From: Archangium lansingense
Lineage (GTDB): Bacteria > Myxococcota > Myxococcia > Myxococcales > Myxococcaceae
Assembly (NCBI RefSeq): GCF_026626635.1
Contig: NZ_JAPNKA010000001.1
Span: 12,818,501-12,882,500, forward strand
Reading direction: 5' to 3'
Length of the DNA: 64,000 nucleotides
The position numbers and the translations under genes are program-made. The notes under the pieces are model-generated. The model ran no database searches. It saw only the letters and a program-made list of their open reading frames with translations, and was not told the DNA's origin. This document shows positions 35,401 to 44,010 of the stretch, piece by piece (position 1 is the stretch's first letter; every line of letters begins with the position of its first letter).

Positions 35401-36557
35401 TCCTCCGCCAGCGCGCTCAGCCCCGCCACCCGGCAGTACACCAGCGTCACCTGCCGACGCTGGGGCGCCATGGAGCGCTGCTGCATCCGGCCCGGTCGCA
35501 GGTGCTCCTCCAGCTCACGCAGCTCCTCGCGCAGCTCCTCGGCCGACAGCAGCCGCTTCTCGGGGTCCTTCTCCAGCAGCACGGACAGCAGCGACTCCAG
35601 CTCCCAGGGCAGCTCCGGGTTTCGCTCGCGCAGCGAGGGCACGGGCTCCGGGGAGAGCACCTTCGCGCGCATCTCCTCCACCATCAGGTGGGGGTAGGGC
35701 AGCTCTCCAGTGAGCAGCTCGTACAACATGACGCCCACGGCCCAGACGTCGGTGCGCTCGTCCACCTTCGCCCCACGCCACTGCTCCGGGGCCATGTAAG
35801 GGGGCGTGCCCGCCGTGGGCAGGTACGGCTGCTCGGAGGCAAAGCCCGGCGCGGGCGTCACCCACGCCAGCCCGAAGTCCAGCAGCTTCACCGTGCCCTG
35901 CCGGGTGATGAAGACGTTACTGGGCTTCAGGTCGCGGTGGATGATGTGGTGCTCATGCGCATGCGCCAGCCCCGCGGCCACGTCTCGCATGATGGCCAGC
36001 GTGCGCCCCAGCGGCAGCCTTCGCTCCCGGCGCAGCAGGTCCGCGAGCGACTCACCTCCCAGACATTCCATGACGAGGAAAGGGACGGCGGGCTCGCCTG
36101 CTCCGCCGCTCCATTCCGATACATCGAAGATGCGGACAATGTTCTCGTGGTCCAGCCTCGCAATGGCTCGGGCCTCGCGCAGCCCCATCCCCGCCAGCTC
36201 CTCGCGCGGGAAGAGGAACTTGAGGGCGACCACGCGCTGCAACTCCTCGTCCTGGGCCCGGAAGACCTGACCCATGGCGCCCTCGCCCAAGGACTCGAGA
36301 ATCTCGAAGCGGCGCCCATCCGCGCCTCCCAGCCGATCTCCGGGCACCATCCGGCGGAACGGCGTGGTCGCATCCGCGCTCAACACTTCGTTCAGGAATG
36401 AATCACCGAAGTCGGATTCGCCGCCGGGCCAGGCCTCGAGCAAGGCGTCGAACTCGGCCTCGGAATCGGGAGCGTCCCCGGAATCGAGACCGTCCCCGGC
36501 GTCCTCTCCAGGGGGCTCCATCGGCCGCTGGCCGTCCTGATCGCCGCTGCGTCCCAT
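32463..36557 (-). CDS. Ser/Thr kinase-cyclase-like-ATPase-TPR fusion protein (paralogue 2)
   Basis: A 1364-residue protein colinear with the protein at 21032-25078. Kinase: glycine loop GEGAMG, Lys113, HRD 207-209, DFG 227-229, TPPYMAPEQW. The cyclase-like part keeps CLGDEVLACFGYP but again lacks the first metal Asp (VTLVYCRVAGLSAL). ATPase: Walker A GEAGIGKS and Walker B LVVVEDLHWADPS. Long TPR-like tail. Both paralogues share the segment DFGDSFL-EV before the kinase, probably a docking or autoregulatory motif. ATG 36557 follows a G-run at eight bases; GTG 36563 is possible. Divergent from the response regulator at 36831. Confidence 0.95.
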   Translation of the reverse strand: MGRSGDQDGQRPMEPPGEDAGDGLDSGDAPDSEAEFDALLEAWPGGESDFGDSFLNEVLSADATTPFRRMVPGDRLGGADGRRFEILESLGEGAMGQVFRAQDEELQRVVALKFLFPREELAGMGLREARAIARLDHENIVRIFDVSEWSGGAGEPAVPFLVMECLGGESLADLLRRERRLPLGRTLAIMRDVAAGLAHAHEHHIIHRDLKPSNVFITRQGTVKLLDFGLAWVTPAPGFASEQPYLPTAGTPPYMAPEQWRGAKVDERTDVWAVGVMLYELLTGELPYPHLMVEEMRAKVLSPEPVPSLRERNPELPWELESLLSVLLEKDPEKRLLSAEELREELRELEEHLRPGRMQQRSMAPQRRQVTLVYCRVAGLSALAEELDPEDFGELEAAFHRTASEGIQSHGGFITLCLGDEVLACFGYPVAKEGDSECAVLAGLELPQAVQKALREKLLPGVSAELAVQVGIDTDQVVLDDILPELRGHTPTIQGEAPRVASWLARQAGPDEVVIGPSTYSMVQRAFDTVTLGARAFDGRRTFEVHRVLRSRQAVIRFERTLSGEGKLSPLVGREQELEQLLEAWQRAREGQGSYVLLAGEAGIGKSRLIEELRERVLPEKPMLLRLQCWNQFSTSALHPIIEVLRRLWLSPDRSPQENLRAVERLLEKRGLTPMQVRLLASLVSLPVTEDSPHLRLTPQRQKDETLAALATLLMENAGERPVLVVVEDLHWADPSTLQLLNFLVGFVERARLLFVLSARPEFRPPWAQRPGFQSITLERLPAAFTEQLVKEVTRGQELPEEVVAQLVARTDGIPLFVEEMTRVMLEGGVGASIPVTLQELLLARLDSLPRRQKQLAQLCAVVGRSFSTALLATLTGLGGTVLRRDLGGLMAAGLLQPRDDEAEPGYQFRHALIQEAAYQSLPRSARRQYHQRIAQSLVAHFPEEVETRPELLAHHYTEAGEVKPAIHYWRLAGMRASLRSANEEAVSHLTQALKLLRNLPDASVLTKDELQLLLALGVPLVQVQGYRSPEVERTYTRAQALIREVGEELPRLELSFWGSFAYYFARGKSRDSHEVAELLVDLGERQHKPELLSMGHRMMATDLFTWGQLRNSLRHLEQALAFPELELAQHRALAIRQLVNPRVAALAYATLPLSVVGEEGKAERFTREALELAGRIGHPHTTVLALTYCAIASQLRWDARTTLGLAEQCIPLAREHRFLLWYLWPSAMRGWALSELGRPQEGLVQMRQVLEQWQRSGIIAGMHHNLGLLAHIHLRLGQAQEGLAAVDEALTWPSVTEEYSYLPELHRVRGELLRLAGREDEARAEFLEAIRFAREHEMLAYEKRAQASLLRLGPSEEAHLQHP

Positions 36558-36830
36558 TGGCACATCCCCCCGCCCCTCCGAGGAAAACTAGGGGCGCCCA
36601 GGAGGGCAGGCAACGAACCCACCCAATGGGGAGGGGTGAATGTCCACCAACGGAGCAAGCGGGCCCTTCCGTCACAACGGTGGCCATCAGGAGAAACGCA
36701 CACCAAATCACACACATCACACCAGGGAGACGTGGACTCCACCGCTATGAGAGGCGGGATCCGGAGCTCTCTCCCTGGAGCTACCCGGATCGCTCTCTAA
36801 CCCCCTCCGAGGAAAGGAACAGGTGAGGTC

Positions 36831-37286
36831 ATGAGCACTATTCTTCTCGTTGATGACGAACCCGAGCTCCTCGACCTCTACACGGAGATTCTGGAGCTGA
36901 TGGACCACCGCGTGCTGCGTGCACATGATGGACGAGAGGCCTTGGAGATCGCCCACGAGCGGCGGCCGGACCTGGTGGTGACGGACTGGCAGATGCCGCG
37001 GATGAGCGGAGTGGAGTTGTGCCAGCGGCTCGTCCAGGACGAGGAGCTGCACGACGTTCCCATCATCATGCACAGCGCCGCCACGGACCCGCATGCCCCG
37101 GGCGTCAAGGCATTCCTCTCCAAGTGCTCGGAGCTGAGCGAGTTTGAAGAGGTGGTCAACCGGACGCTCACTGACTCGGGAGTGTGTCCGCAGGGGCCGC
37201 CGCGGGGGCCGTACCTGGACGAGCTCTCGCGCGCGGCGCGCGAGACCCTCTGGGATGCCGAGCACGCGTGCTCGATGGGGCCCTGA
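36831..37286 (+). CDS. Response regulator receiver protein
   Basis: A 151-residue single receiver. ILLVDDEPELL gives the acidic pocket, LVVTDWQMPRMSG the phosphorylated Asp, IIMHSAAT a Ser in the switch position, and KAFLSKCSELSEF the conserved Lys region. The C-terminal extension after about residue 120 has no output domain. It is divergent from kinase paralogue 2 and followed by an ECF sigma factor 97 bp later. No histidine kinase is adjacent. A phospho-switch acting through partner proteins is likely. Confidence 0.93.
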   Translation: MSTILLVDDEPELLDLYTEILELMDHRVLRAHDGREALEIAHERRPDLVVTDWQMPRMSGVELCQRLVQDEELHDVPIIMHSAATDPHAPGVKAFLSKCSELSEFEEVVNRTLTDSGVCPQGPPRGPYLDELSRAARETLWDAEHACSMGP

Positions 37287-37383
37287 GGCCAGGACAGAGC
37301 GGGAGACCAGGCGGGCCGGGAGAGAATTCTTCCGGCCCGCGTACTTTTCCGGCCCGGCCCTCTCTATCTCCGTAGGAGGGCAC

Positions 37384-37941
37384 ATGGCACAGACCTTCAA
37401 CGGAGACAGCCGGGAGTTCACTTCCTTCATCGGCCCGCATGAGTCGCTGCTGAGGGGACTCGCACGCAAGCTCTGCCGCAACGGTGGAGTGGAGCCCGAG
37501 GACCTGGTGCAGGACACGTTGGAGCGAGCGCTGGTGAACTTCGAGCTGTTGCGCGGCTGCAGTCACGGCACGCGCCGCGCGTGGTTGTGTACCACGCTCC
37601 AGCGGCGGTTCCTCGACCAGTGCCGGCGCCAGCGCACCGAGAGCTACGAGAGACCGCACCTGGAGCTGGTGCATGCGCCCGTCCTCGTGCGCGAGCCGCG
37701 GCAGTGGCAGTCCTGGGAGCGCGTCTCCGAAGAGGAGTTGCACGAGGCCATTGCATGTCTGCGTTCTCCGCTGCGCGAGGCCTTCGAGCTGCACACGAAG
37801 GGCCTGCGCTACAAAGCCATCGCACAACGACTCGGCACCACGCCGGGGACGGTGGGGTTCTGGCTGCACCAGGCCCGGCTCGAGCTGAGGACGCTGCTGC
37901 GGCCTCTGGCCACCGGACGCGCGGAGGAGCTCGCGGCCTGA
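37384..37941 (+). CDS. ECF-family RNA polymerase sigma factor
   Basis: A 185-residue sigma factor. Region 2 is seen in LARKLCRNGGVEPEDLVQDTLERAL and region 4 in LRSPLREAFELHTKGLRYKAIAQRLGTTPGTVGFWLHQARLEL, a clear helix-turn-helix. ATG 37384 follows GGAGGG at three to four bases; the upstream open frame from 37144 is over the response regulator. No anti-sigma gene is adjacent. It may be controlled by the neighbouring receiver protein (inference). Confidence 0.93.
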   Translation: MAQTFNGDSREFTSFIGPHESLLRGLARKLCRNGGVEPEDLVQDTLERALVNFELLRGCSHGTRRAWLCTTLQRRFLDQCRRQRTESYERPHLELVHAPVLVREPRQWQSWERVSEEELHEAIACLRSPLREAFELHTKGLRYKAIAQRLGTTPGTVGFWLHQARLELRTLLRPLATGRAEELAA

Positions 37942-37944
37942 GCG

Positions 37945-38066
37945 GGCAAAGGCATACAAAATACATACAAAAAAGCCCGCACAAGAAACTCCCCGCGGCG
38001 CGTCATGAAAACGGCCCCGCGCCACTGAATGAAATGAACAAAACCCCAGCCACAAGATAGACACCC
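37945..38066 (+). promoter_or_regulatory. A/T-rich spacer with CATACAAAA direct repeats
   Basis: This 122-bp gap is unusually A/T-rich for the window. It starts with GGCATACAAA, then ATACATACAA and a run of A, giving two offset copies of CATACAAA within 17 bp. It separates the sigma factor stop from the DoxX-like gene. The composition suggests a promoter or a DNA-bending site; no exact element is assigned. Confidence 0.4.
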
Positions 38067-38714
38067 ATGAATCCGCACATGCGTCAGATGAACCCGGTTG
38101 CACCGCTCTCCCCCTCCCGCTCCGCCGCGGGCCGCCAGACCTGGCGCCCCCGCATCGTGCGCTCGCTGGCCACCCACCCGCGACGCGACTACTGGCTGGA
38201 GCGAGTCCCCGAGACTCCCGGCCGCTACCAGGTGCGCGGCGTGACGGGCGTCATCTTCATCCTCTTCGGGCTGATGAAAGCCTTCGACTTCACGCTCCCC
38301 ATCCTCGTGGGCGCACCAGGGCTGCAGGTGAACACGGGCGTGGAGGGCTTCGCGCAGTTGATCTCGGGGATTGGCATGCCCTTCCCGCTGTTCAACGCGA
38401 GCATGGTCATCGCGATGGAGGTGGTTCTCGGACTGGGGCTCATCCTCGGAGCGTGGACGCCGGCGACGCGGCTCATCACCCGCCTGTGCGCCCTGCCGCT
38501 CGCTGGGGACATGATGGTGGCGCTGCTGGTGGGCATCCGGCAGATCCAAGGCAACCCGGTGATGATCGACGGCTACGCCATCATGAACCAGTTCTGGCGG
38601 CTGCCGGTGGAGCTGGGTCTGCTGGCGGGCATGGTCTACCTGCTGTGGAGGCCCGCGGCCCAGGCGATGAAGCCGCACCTGGTGCCCGTGCCCTCCCCCA
38701 CGCGCGAGCGCTGA
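38067..38714 (+). CDS. DoxX/DoxD-like integral membrane protein
   Basis: A 215-residue membrane protein. After a basic 45-residue leader there are four hydrophobic segments: VTGVIFILFGLMKAFDFTLPIL, VEGFAQLISGIGMPFPLFNASMVIAMEVVLGLGLILG, LITRLCALPLAGDMMVALLVGI and LGLLAGMVYLLW. The phenylalanine/glycine-rich first helix and the GxxxPF pattern between helices two and three are typical of the DoxX family, linked to redox and quinone functions. ATG 38067 opens MNPHMRQMNP; the Met at 38088 could also start it. No partner gene is obvious. Confidence 0.75.
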   Translation: MNPHMRQMNPVAPLSPSRSAAGRQTWRPRIVRSLATHPRRDYWLERVPETPGRYQVRGVTGVIFILFGLMKAFDFTLPILVGAPGLQVNTGVEGFAQLISGIGMPFPLFNASMVIAMEVVLGLGLILGAWTPATRLITRLCALPLAGDMMVALLVGIRQIQGNPVMIDGYAIMNQFWRLPVELGLLAGMVYLLWRPAAQAMKPHLVPVPSPTRER

Positions 38715-38917
38715 GCAGGCGGGCGAGCATCCTGCACCCTGGTCTCCTGGCGAGCGGTCGGCCAGGGAACCGGGGTGCTCATATGTATGGGAGCGGCCAT
38801 GAAGGAGCTACAGGCCCTCCTTCCCTCCCACCAGGCAGGGAACCAAGGCCACCCAGCCGTTACACGCGGCGTGCGTAGCTTCACCCCCGCCGCACAACGC
38901 AGCACGGAGGGGTCTCC

Positions 38918-39475
38918 ATGACACCAACTCTTACGACCAGCGCCTATGTGCTTCACAACCTCGGCCTCGCAGCGGGCTTCGGCGGTTCGCTCTTCGGCCG
39001 TATCGCCCTCAACCCGTCGGCGCGCCTCATCTCCGACAAGCAGGACCGGGCGAGGATCGTCAACGCAGCCTGGAATGGCTACAACATCATCAACGCCGTG
39101 GGCCTGGGCGCCACCGCCCTCACCTGGTTCATCGGCCGCTCCAGAATCTCCGGCCGCGCCATCTCCGCCAACGCGCGCAAGCTGGTCCTCGTGAAGGACT
39201 TCCTGATGGGCGCCACGCTCGTCAGCGGTGTCATCAATCTCATTGGCGGCGGTTTCCTCGCCAAGCGCGCCCTCCAGGAAGGCATCCCCATGGAGTCCGG
39301 CAGCAAGGCCTCCGACGACGCTCCCGATGACGTGAAGAGCACCACCAAGCTCGTCAATAGGCTGGGCGTCTTCAGCCTCGCCACCATGGCCGGCCTCATC
39401 GGCGTCTCCACCTGGTTGGACAACACCGCTCAGGTCAGCAGCAAGTGGAAGTTCATCGCTCGCGCCCTGCCATAA
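38918..39475 (+). CDS. Integral membrane protein of unknown function
   Basis: A 185-residue protein with four hydrophobic helices (VLHNLGLAAGFGGSLFGRI, IINAVGLGATALTWFIG, LVLVKDFLMGATLVSGVINLIGGG, GVFSLATMAGLIGVSTWL). GGAGG lies upstream of ATG 38918. The charged loop MESGSKASDDAPDDVKSTTK separates helices three and four. I do not recognise a family, but length, composition and the following terminator support a real gene. Confidence 0.75.
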   Translation: MTPTLTTSAYVLHNLGLAAGFGGSLFGRIALNPSARLISDKQDRARIVNAAWNGYNIINAVGLGATALTWFIGRSRISGRAISANARKLVLVKDFLMGATLVSGVINLIGGGFLAKRALQEGIPMESGSKASDDAPDDVKSTTKLVNRLGVFSLATMAGLIGVSTWLDNTAQVSSKWKFIARALP

Positions 39476-39500
39476 GCTCAATCCCAGACAGTCTCCTTCC

Positions 39501-39541
39501 ACGGCCTCCGCTCGCCTGGCGCGCGGAGGCCGTCGTGTTTT
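39501..39541 (+). terminator. Intrinsic terminator after the membrane protein gene
   Basis: An 11-base perfect stem, ACGGCCTCCGC with GCGGAGGCCGT, an 11-base loop, then CGTGTTTTCT. It begins 26 bp after the stop codon at 39475. Confidence 0.78.
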
Positions 39542-39698
39542 CTGATACCCACCTGTGCAACCCGCCTCCCGGTACGAGGTGCTCGCTCGCCTCCTCTCCA
39601 GCGCAGGCAGCACAGGGGAGCCCACCGTTGTGGGATGCAAGCCCCGCTCCCCAGGCGACAGGGAGGTGCACACCCTCTCTCTCGAGGGGGGGGATGGA

Positions 39699-41003
39699 AT
39701 GGGCTGGCGGGTACGGACGCGGATCCTGGTGTGTGCATGGGCAGTCCTCATCATGGCGGGATGCGGCTCCACCACCGTTGAGGAGGAGCCCGTCCCACCG
39801 CCCGAGACCGAGGCCCCCGTGCCCGAGACTCCCACGCCGGAAGCTCCCGAGGAGGAGCCGCCCCCGCCCGAAGAAGTGGAGGTAGAGCCCATCGAACCAC
39901 AGCCGGTCCCGGAGCAGCCCCGGCCGCCACCTCCCATGTTCCAGCCAGGCTTCCATCAGGCGCTGCGCTGGTCCTACAGCACGGGAGGCGTGACGTTCCG
40001 CCTGCGAGTCCCGGTGGGCCGGGCGGGAGATCGGGTGCGGCTCGCGTTCCGCTCGGGAGATGGAAACCTCGTGCTGCGCAAGGCCACCATCGCCCTGGCC
40101 GGTCCGGAGGGCTCGCTGGCCTCCGCACCAGTGACGGTGACGTTCTCCAGCACACCGGGCTTCTCCGTGACGGCGAGGACGCGTGTGGTGTCTGACCCCG
40201 TAGCCCTGCCCGTGGGCTTCCGCGATGAGCTGGCCGTGTCCTTCGAGGTGCAGGGAGCGCTGGCGGTGAGCGCCATCCATGCCCTGCCGGGCAGCTTCGT
40301 GCGCTCGGGCTCGCATACGGGTGTCACGGGCCCGCTGGGCGGTACGCCGTGGGATCGCGCGGTGGGATTGGCCACCGTGGAGGTTGAGGGCCCACCCGCC
40401 CGCGCCTTCGTAGCCCTGGGTGACAGCATCACCGAGGGCTACATCGATGAGTTGGACGACACACGCCTGGCATGGCCCTCCGTGGCCGAGACGAAGCTGG
40501 GCGTGCCCATCGTCAACGCGGGTGTCTCGGGCCAGGGCTTCTACGATGCGCTGCTGAACCTGGACGCGGAGGTGCTCGTACTCGAGGGCATCACCGACTG
40601 CGTCGTGCTGCTGGGCACCAATGACCTGGCCGGGCTGACGGTGGACAAGTTGCAGGCACGGATGAGCTCGCTCACCGAGAGGTTGCGGCCCTTCTGCCGC
40701 GTCTGGGTGGGCACGCTGCTGCCCAAGGAGAAGAGCAACCACGGCGCCTACGAGACGGTGAAGACCCAGCGGCTGGAGATGAACGCGTGGATCCGCGACA
40801 CCTTCCCGGATGTCATCGACTTCGAGTCGGTGACGCGCCGGCCCGACAACGTGCACCTCTTCCTGGACGGGCTGGTGGTGGACGGCATCCACCCGAGTGC
40901 CGAGGGGCATCGCGTCATGGCCACCGAGGCCGCGCGTGTGTTGCGTGAAGCGGGCGTGCAACCCGAACCGGGCGTGGTGCTGCCCGCCGAAGGGGAGCCC
41001 TGA
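39699..41003 (+). CDS. SGNH/GDSL-type hydrolase lipoprotein
   Basis: A 434-residue exported esterase-fold protein. Signal MGWRVRTRILVCAWAVLIMAGC with lipobox Cys22, then a Pro/Glu-rich linker (about 25-80) that would hold the domain away from the membrane, then a beta-rich domain (about 85-230), then the SGNH domain: ALGDSITEG with Ser243, NAGVSGQG, LLGTNDL with Asn308, and DGIHPSAEGH with the catalytic Asp-His. All four blocks are present. ATG 39699 follows a G-rich ribosome site; an out-of-frame ATG lies at 39694. Likely target: an acyl or acetyl ester of a surface polysaccharide or lipid (inference). Confidence 0.93.
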   Translation: MGWRVRTRILVCAWAVLIMAGCGSTTVEEEPVPPPETEAPVPETPTPEAPEEEPPPPEEVEVEPIEPQPVPEQPRPPPPMFQPGFHQALRWSYSTGGVTFRLRVPVGRAGDRVRLAFRSGDGNLVLRKATIALAGPEGSLASAPVTVTFSSTPGFSVTARTRVVSDPVALPVGFRDELAVSFEVQGALAVSAIHALPGSFVRSGSHTGVTGPLGGTPWDRAVGLATVEVEGPPARAFVALGDSITEGYIDELDDTRLAWPSVAETKLGVPIVNAGVSGQGFYDALLNLDAEVLVLEGITDCVVLLGTNDLAGLTVDKLQARMSSLTERLRPFCRVWVGTLLPKEKSNHGAYETVKTQRLEMNAWIRDTFPDVIDFESVTRRPDNVHLFLDGLVVDGIHPSAEGHRVMATEAARVLREAGVQPEPGVVLPAEGEP

Positions 41004-41066
41004 GAACGGTGTCCGGGTTGTCGAACGGCTCGCCAGCAGAGGAGATGACAGCGGGCATGCCTCGCT

Positions 41067-42389
41067 TCAGTGCTTCGAGTGCCACTTCTCCATGTGCTCG
41101 GCATGGGTCCGGAGGTAGGCCCCCGGCGCGTAGAAGTGGTCGTAGAACTCGAGGTCCAGGTGGTGGGCCTGGAGGAACATGAGGCAGTAGGTGCTCGGCA
41201 GCGTCGCGGGGAACTTGCCGAACGTGTCGTAGATGTACTGGGCCATCCGCGTCACGCAGTCCTTGAACACCTCGTCATGCACGCGGGCACTGCTCCGGAT
41301 GCTCCGGGTGTCCTTGTAGGGGCCGGGAGTCTCGGGGTTGAAGGGCCCCCCGCGTCCGAACTTGCGCTGGCAGAAGGCCTCCACGGCCGCGCGCATGTCC
41401 GGGTAGTGCGGCGGGCAGAAGCCCTCGAAGACACCGGGCAGCCCCGTGGGATTGGGCAGGGACCAGCGCGGGTCGGTGTCGTACCGGAACCCGAGCCCTG
41501 GCACGTCCGGCAACCCGCTCGCCCCCAGCACGGAGTTGCGCTCCAACCCGTCGTACATCCAGCCGCCCAGGCCCATGGCCTGCAACATCAGCGTGCCGGC
41601 GTAGCACGCGGTGGACAGCTCCACGGTGGCCTCGCCCAGGATGAGCTGCTCCATGTAGGAGAGGGGGAAGGGGTGGTCCACGTCGACCAGTTCGCGAAAG
41701 CGCTCCAGGCCGGGAATGGGCCGGTGGTTGTAGTCGTCGGTGAGGCAGAAGCCGTTCTGCACCAGGTAGCAGAGGGCACCGAGCAGATGCTGGGCGAGAT
41801 CCGCCACCGGGATGAACAGCGTAGTGCCCGGTTGGTTGGAGACCCAGGTGTTATGGCCTTCCACATGCGGCGGCTGGGGCGGGAGGTAGAGCCGCTTGTC
41901 GGAGACCTTCCGAATGCGCGAGCGATGAGCCGCCAGCAGGGCCTTCAAGTCCAACCGCCCGTCCGCGTCGCGCTCGCCCAGGGCCGGCGCGTCCCGTGTG
42001 GCAACAAAGTAGATGCCCGAGTCGTCCGTGAAGAAGAGCTCGCTGGTGTGGAACCCCGCGGCCGAGGGGAAGGTGCGCCCTCCCGCGCTGCCAGCGTAGT
42101 TGGACAGGGACGGCGCGTAGTGCTCGTTGCGAGCGATGAGGTAGTGCCAGCCCGTGTTGCCGCCCACCGCCGTGACGAGCAGCATCTGCTCGAGCTCCGA
42201 GAGTGGCACGGGCTCGGAGCGAGAGGTGAAGGCCAGGGGTCCATCGGGAATGCGCGCGCCCAGGAAGAACCTCCGGGAGCGGCGCCCGAGCAACGCCTGG
42301 ACGAGCGGGAACTCGAGCACATCCTCCAGGCCAGACGGGGTGAGGGACTCGGGAACTTCGTCTCTGGGTAACTCTCGACGGTAGGCCAT
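41067..42389 (-). CDS. Nitroreductase-like flavoprotein, SagB-type dehydrogenase relative
   Basis: A 440-residue protein. The N-terminal part has nitroreductase features: LLGRRSRRFFLGARIPDGPL, then LSELEQMLLVTAVGGNTGWH, and later helices with a conserved Trp-rich AMGLGGWMYDGL segment, as in the FMN-binding SagB/ThiF-neighbour group. The C-terminal half (from about 270) is less familiar. ATG 42389 follows GGGAGAGG at about six bases; GTG 42395 is possible. It is transcribed with the photolyase, 52 bp downstream of it, on the minus strand. No peptide or YcaO gene is near, so a role in azole-peptide synthesis is not supported. Confidence 0.65.
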   Translation of the reverse strand: MAYRRELPRDEVPESLTPSGLEDVLEFPLVQALLGRRSRRFFLGARIPDGPLAFTSRSEPVPLSELEQMLLVTAVGGNTGWHYLIARNEHYAPSLSNYAGSAGGRTFPSAAGFHTSELFFTDDSGIYFVATRDAPALGERDADGRLDLKALLAAHRSRIRKVSDKRLYLPPQPPHVEGHNTWVSNQPGTTLFIPVADLAQHLLGALCYLVQNGFCLTDDYNHRPIPGLERFRELVDVDHPFPLSYMEQLILGEATVELSTACYAGTLMLQAMGLGGWMYDGLERNSVLGASGLPDVPGLGFRYDTDPRWSLPNPTGLPGVFEGFCPPHYPDMRAAVEAFCQRKFGRGGPFNPETPGPYKDTRSIRSSARVHDEVFKDCVTRMAQYIYDTFGKFPATLPSTYCLMFLQAHHLDLEFYDHFYAPGAYLRTHAEHMEKWHSKH

Positions 42390-42441
42390 GACCACCTCTC
42401 CCAGGCTCAGAGGGGGTCAGCGCCGGTTGTGACGCAAGGAC

Positions 42442-43851
42442 TCAGTCGCCCTCGAAGCGGACGCCCGCCTCCTTGGCCTCGGCCACGAGCCTGTCCACCT
42501 TCTCGAGGTAGGCCTCCATGTCGGCCTTCCGCTCCAGACCCCCCGAGGACATGTAACGCACGGTGCCGAAGATTTCGCGCTCGCCCCAGGGCCGGTCGTG
42601 CAGGCCGAACAGCCAGCCAATGTTCGCGTAGGAGTTCGCGTCGCGCCCGTCCAGGAAGTACCGGTTGTTGAGCGCGAGCGCCGTGCGGTACGCGTGCTCG
42701 GGGGTGCTGCTCCACTCCAGGATCTTCTTCCCCCAGTACATGCGCATGGCGTTGTGCATGTAGCCCGTGTAGCGCATCTCTCGCATGGCGGCGTTCCAGT
42801 ACGGGTCATGCGTGCGCGCCTGCTCGAGCTGCGCCTGAGTGTACTGGTGGTGCCGCTCGTCGCTCCGGTGCTTGTCCAACGTCTTTCGAGCCCACTCGGG
42901 CAAGCACTCGAAGGTGTCGTAGTGTGGCGAGTACTCGGCGAAGTTCTGCGCCAGCTCGCGCCGGACAATGAGCTCCTCGAGGAAGCTCTCGCGCTGGTTG
43001 TCCGCCGCCTTCGCCTCACGCGCCGCAATCGCCACCTGCACCGGGCTCACCTGCCCGAAGTGGAGGTACTTGCTCATGTGCGAGACATGCGTCGTCTCCG
43101 GGTGCGGCCGGCTCTCCTCATACTCGGGGAAGTGCTCGGTGAGGAATTTGCGGAGCAGGCGCTTTGCCTCGCTCGTGCCACCCCGAAAGCAGTGGCTCAC
43201 CGGAGGCACCGTGCGGTCCAGGTCCAGCTTCGCTAGCACGGCGTCGAGGTCCTCCAGCTCGAGCCCCTTCACACCGAGCCCCAACGAGTCTGTCTTCAGC
43301 GGCGTGGGCGTGAGCTCCACGAGGTACGCGCTCCAGAGACGGTGGATTTTGGGACGGATGGTGCGTGCGGCGTACTCGGCCTTGCCCGAGGCGGCCTCCA
43401 CCGGCACCACCACGTCGCCCTCGACTTGAATCACCGGGCAGGCGGCCTTCTCCGCCACCGTCTTGCGCCACTGTTTCTGGTGCCGCAGGTAGCCCCGGTC
43501 ACACACCACGAGCGCTGCCTTCCGCGCGAGCTTCAGCGCGACCTCGTCCGGGCCTCCCCGCTGGACCACGAGGGGAATCTTCCGGCGAGCCAGTGTGCGC
43601 TGTGTGTCCTGGAGTCCCTCCAGCATGAAGCGGTAGTGGCGGACATTGGCCTCGGGGTAGCCGTCCATGAGGCCGAAGCCCACCAGCAGCGGCAGCTTCG
43701 CCTCGTTGGCCCGCTGGATGGCGTACTCCAGCGCCGGGTTGAACTCCGCACGCTGGCTCTGCTGCATCCAGTAGAGGATGTAGTCGCCGTCCTTCGGCTC
43801 GTGAGTGTTGAGCCGCTTGATGCGGCCCTCTTCGATGGTCCTGCTCGCCAT
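42442..43851 (-). CDS. Class II deoxyribodipyrimidine photolyase
   Basis: A 469-residue DNA-repair flavoprotein. The N-terminal antenna domain (about 25-165) contains YILYWMQQSQRAEFNPALEY, typical of class II enzymes. The C-terminal FAD domain carries SKYLHFGQVSPVQVA, ELIVRRELAQNFAEYSPHYD, MRYTGYMHNAMRMYWGKKIL and ALNNRYFLDGRDANSYANIGW, the class II hallmarks with the tryptophans for electron transfer. It uses light to split cyclobutane pyrimidine dimers. The length is normal. It is first of a minus-strand pair with the nitroreductase-like gene. Confidence 0.96.
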   Translation of the reverse strand: MASRTIEEGRIKRLNTHEPKDGDYILYWMQQSQRAEFNPALEYAIQRANEAKLPLLVGFGLMDGYPEANVRHYRFMLEGLQDTQRTLARRKIPLVVQRGGPDEVALKLARKAALVVCDRGYLRHQKQWRKTVAEKAACPVIQVEGDVVVPVEAASGKAEYAARTIRPKIHRLWSAYLVELTPTPLKTDSLGLGVKGLELEDLDAVLAKLDLDRTVPPVSHCFRGGTSEAKRLLRKFLTEHFPEYEESRPHPETTHVSHMSKYLHFGQVSPVQVAIAAREAKAADNQRESFLEELIVRRELAQNFAEYSPHYDTFECLPEWARKTLDKHRSDERHHQYTQAQLEQARTHDPYWNAAMREMRYTGYMHNAMRMYWGKKILEWSSTPEHAYRTALALNNRYFLDGRDANSYANIGWLFGLHDRPWGEREIFGTVRYMSSGGLERKADMEAYLEKVDRLVAEAKEAGVRFEGD

Positions 43852-44010
43852 GACGCTCAGCTTCTACACCGAGCCGACGGATTCGTGTCGCAAAGGGAGG
43901 GAGCAGGCCGCCGTGCCGCACCTCCCCTGCTCACAAGGGCGGATACGAGTGCGTGCACGACTGCCTATGTTCACCGAAGGAGGAGTTCACACCCCACCAG
44001 GAAGGCGACG

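Noticed and set aside
32547..36401. Long plus-strand frames opposite kinase paralogue 2
   Set aside because: Low-complexity products rich in Leu, Gln, Arg and His, mirrored from the real gene; similar shadows occur opposite paralogue 1.
21032..42389. A TOMM (azole peptide) cluster, suggested by kinase/cyclase fusions and a SagB-like nitroreductase
   Set aside because: No YcaO cyclodehydratase or precursor peptide was found, and the nitroreductase-like gene is distant and paired with a photolyase.
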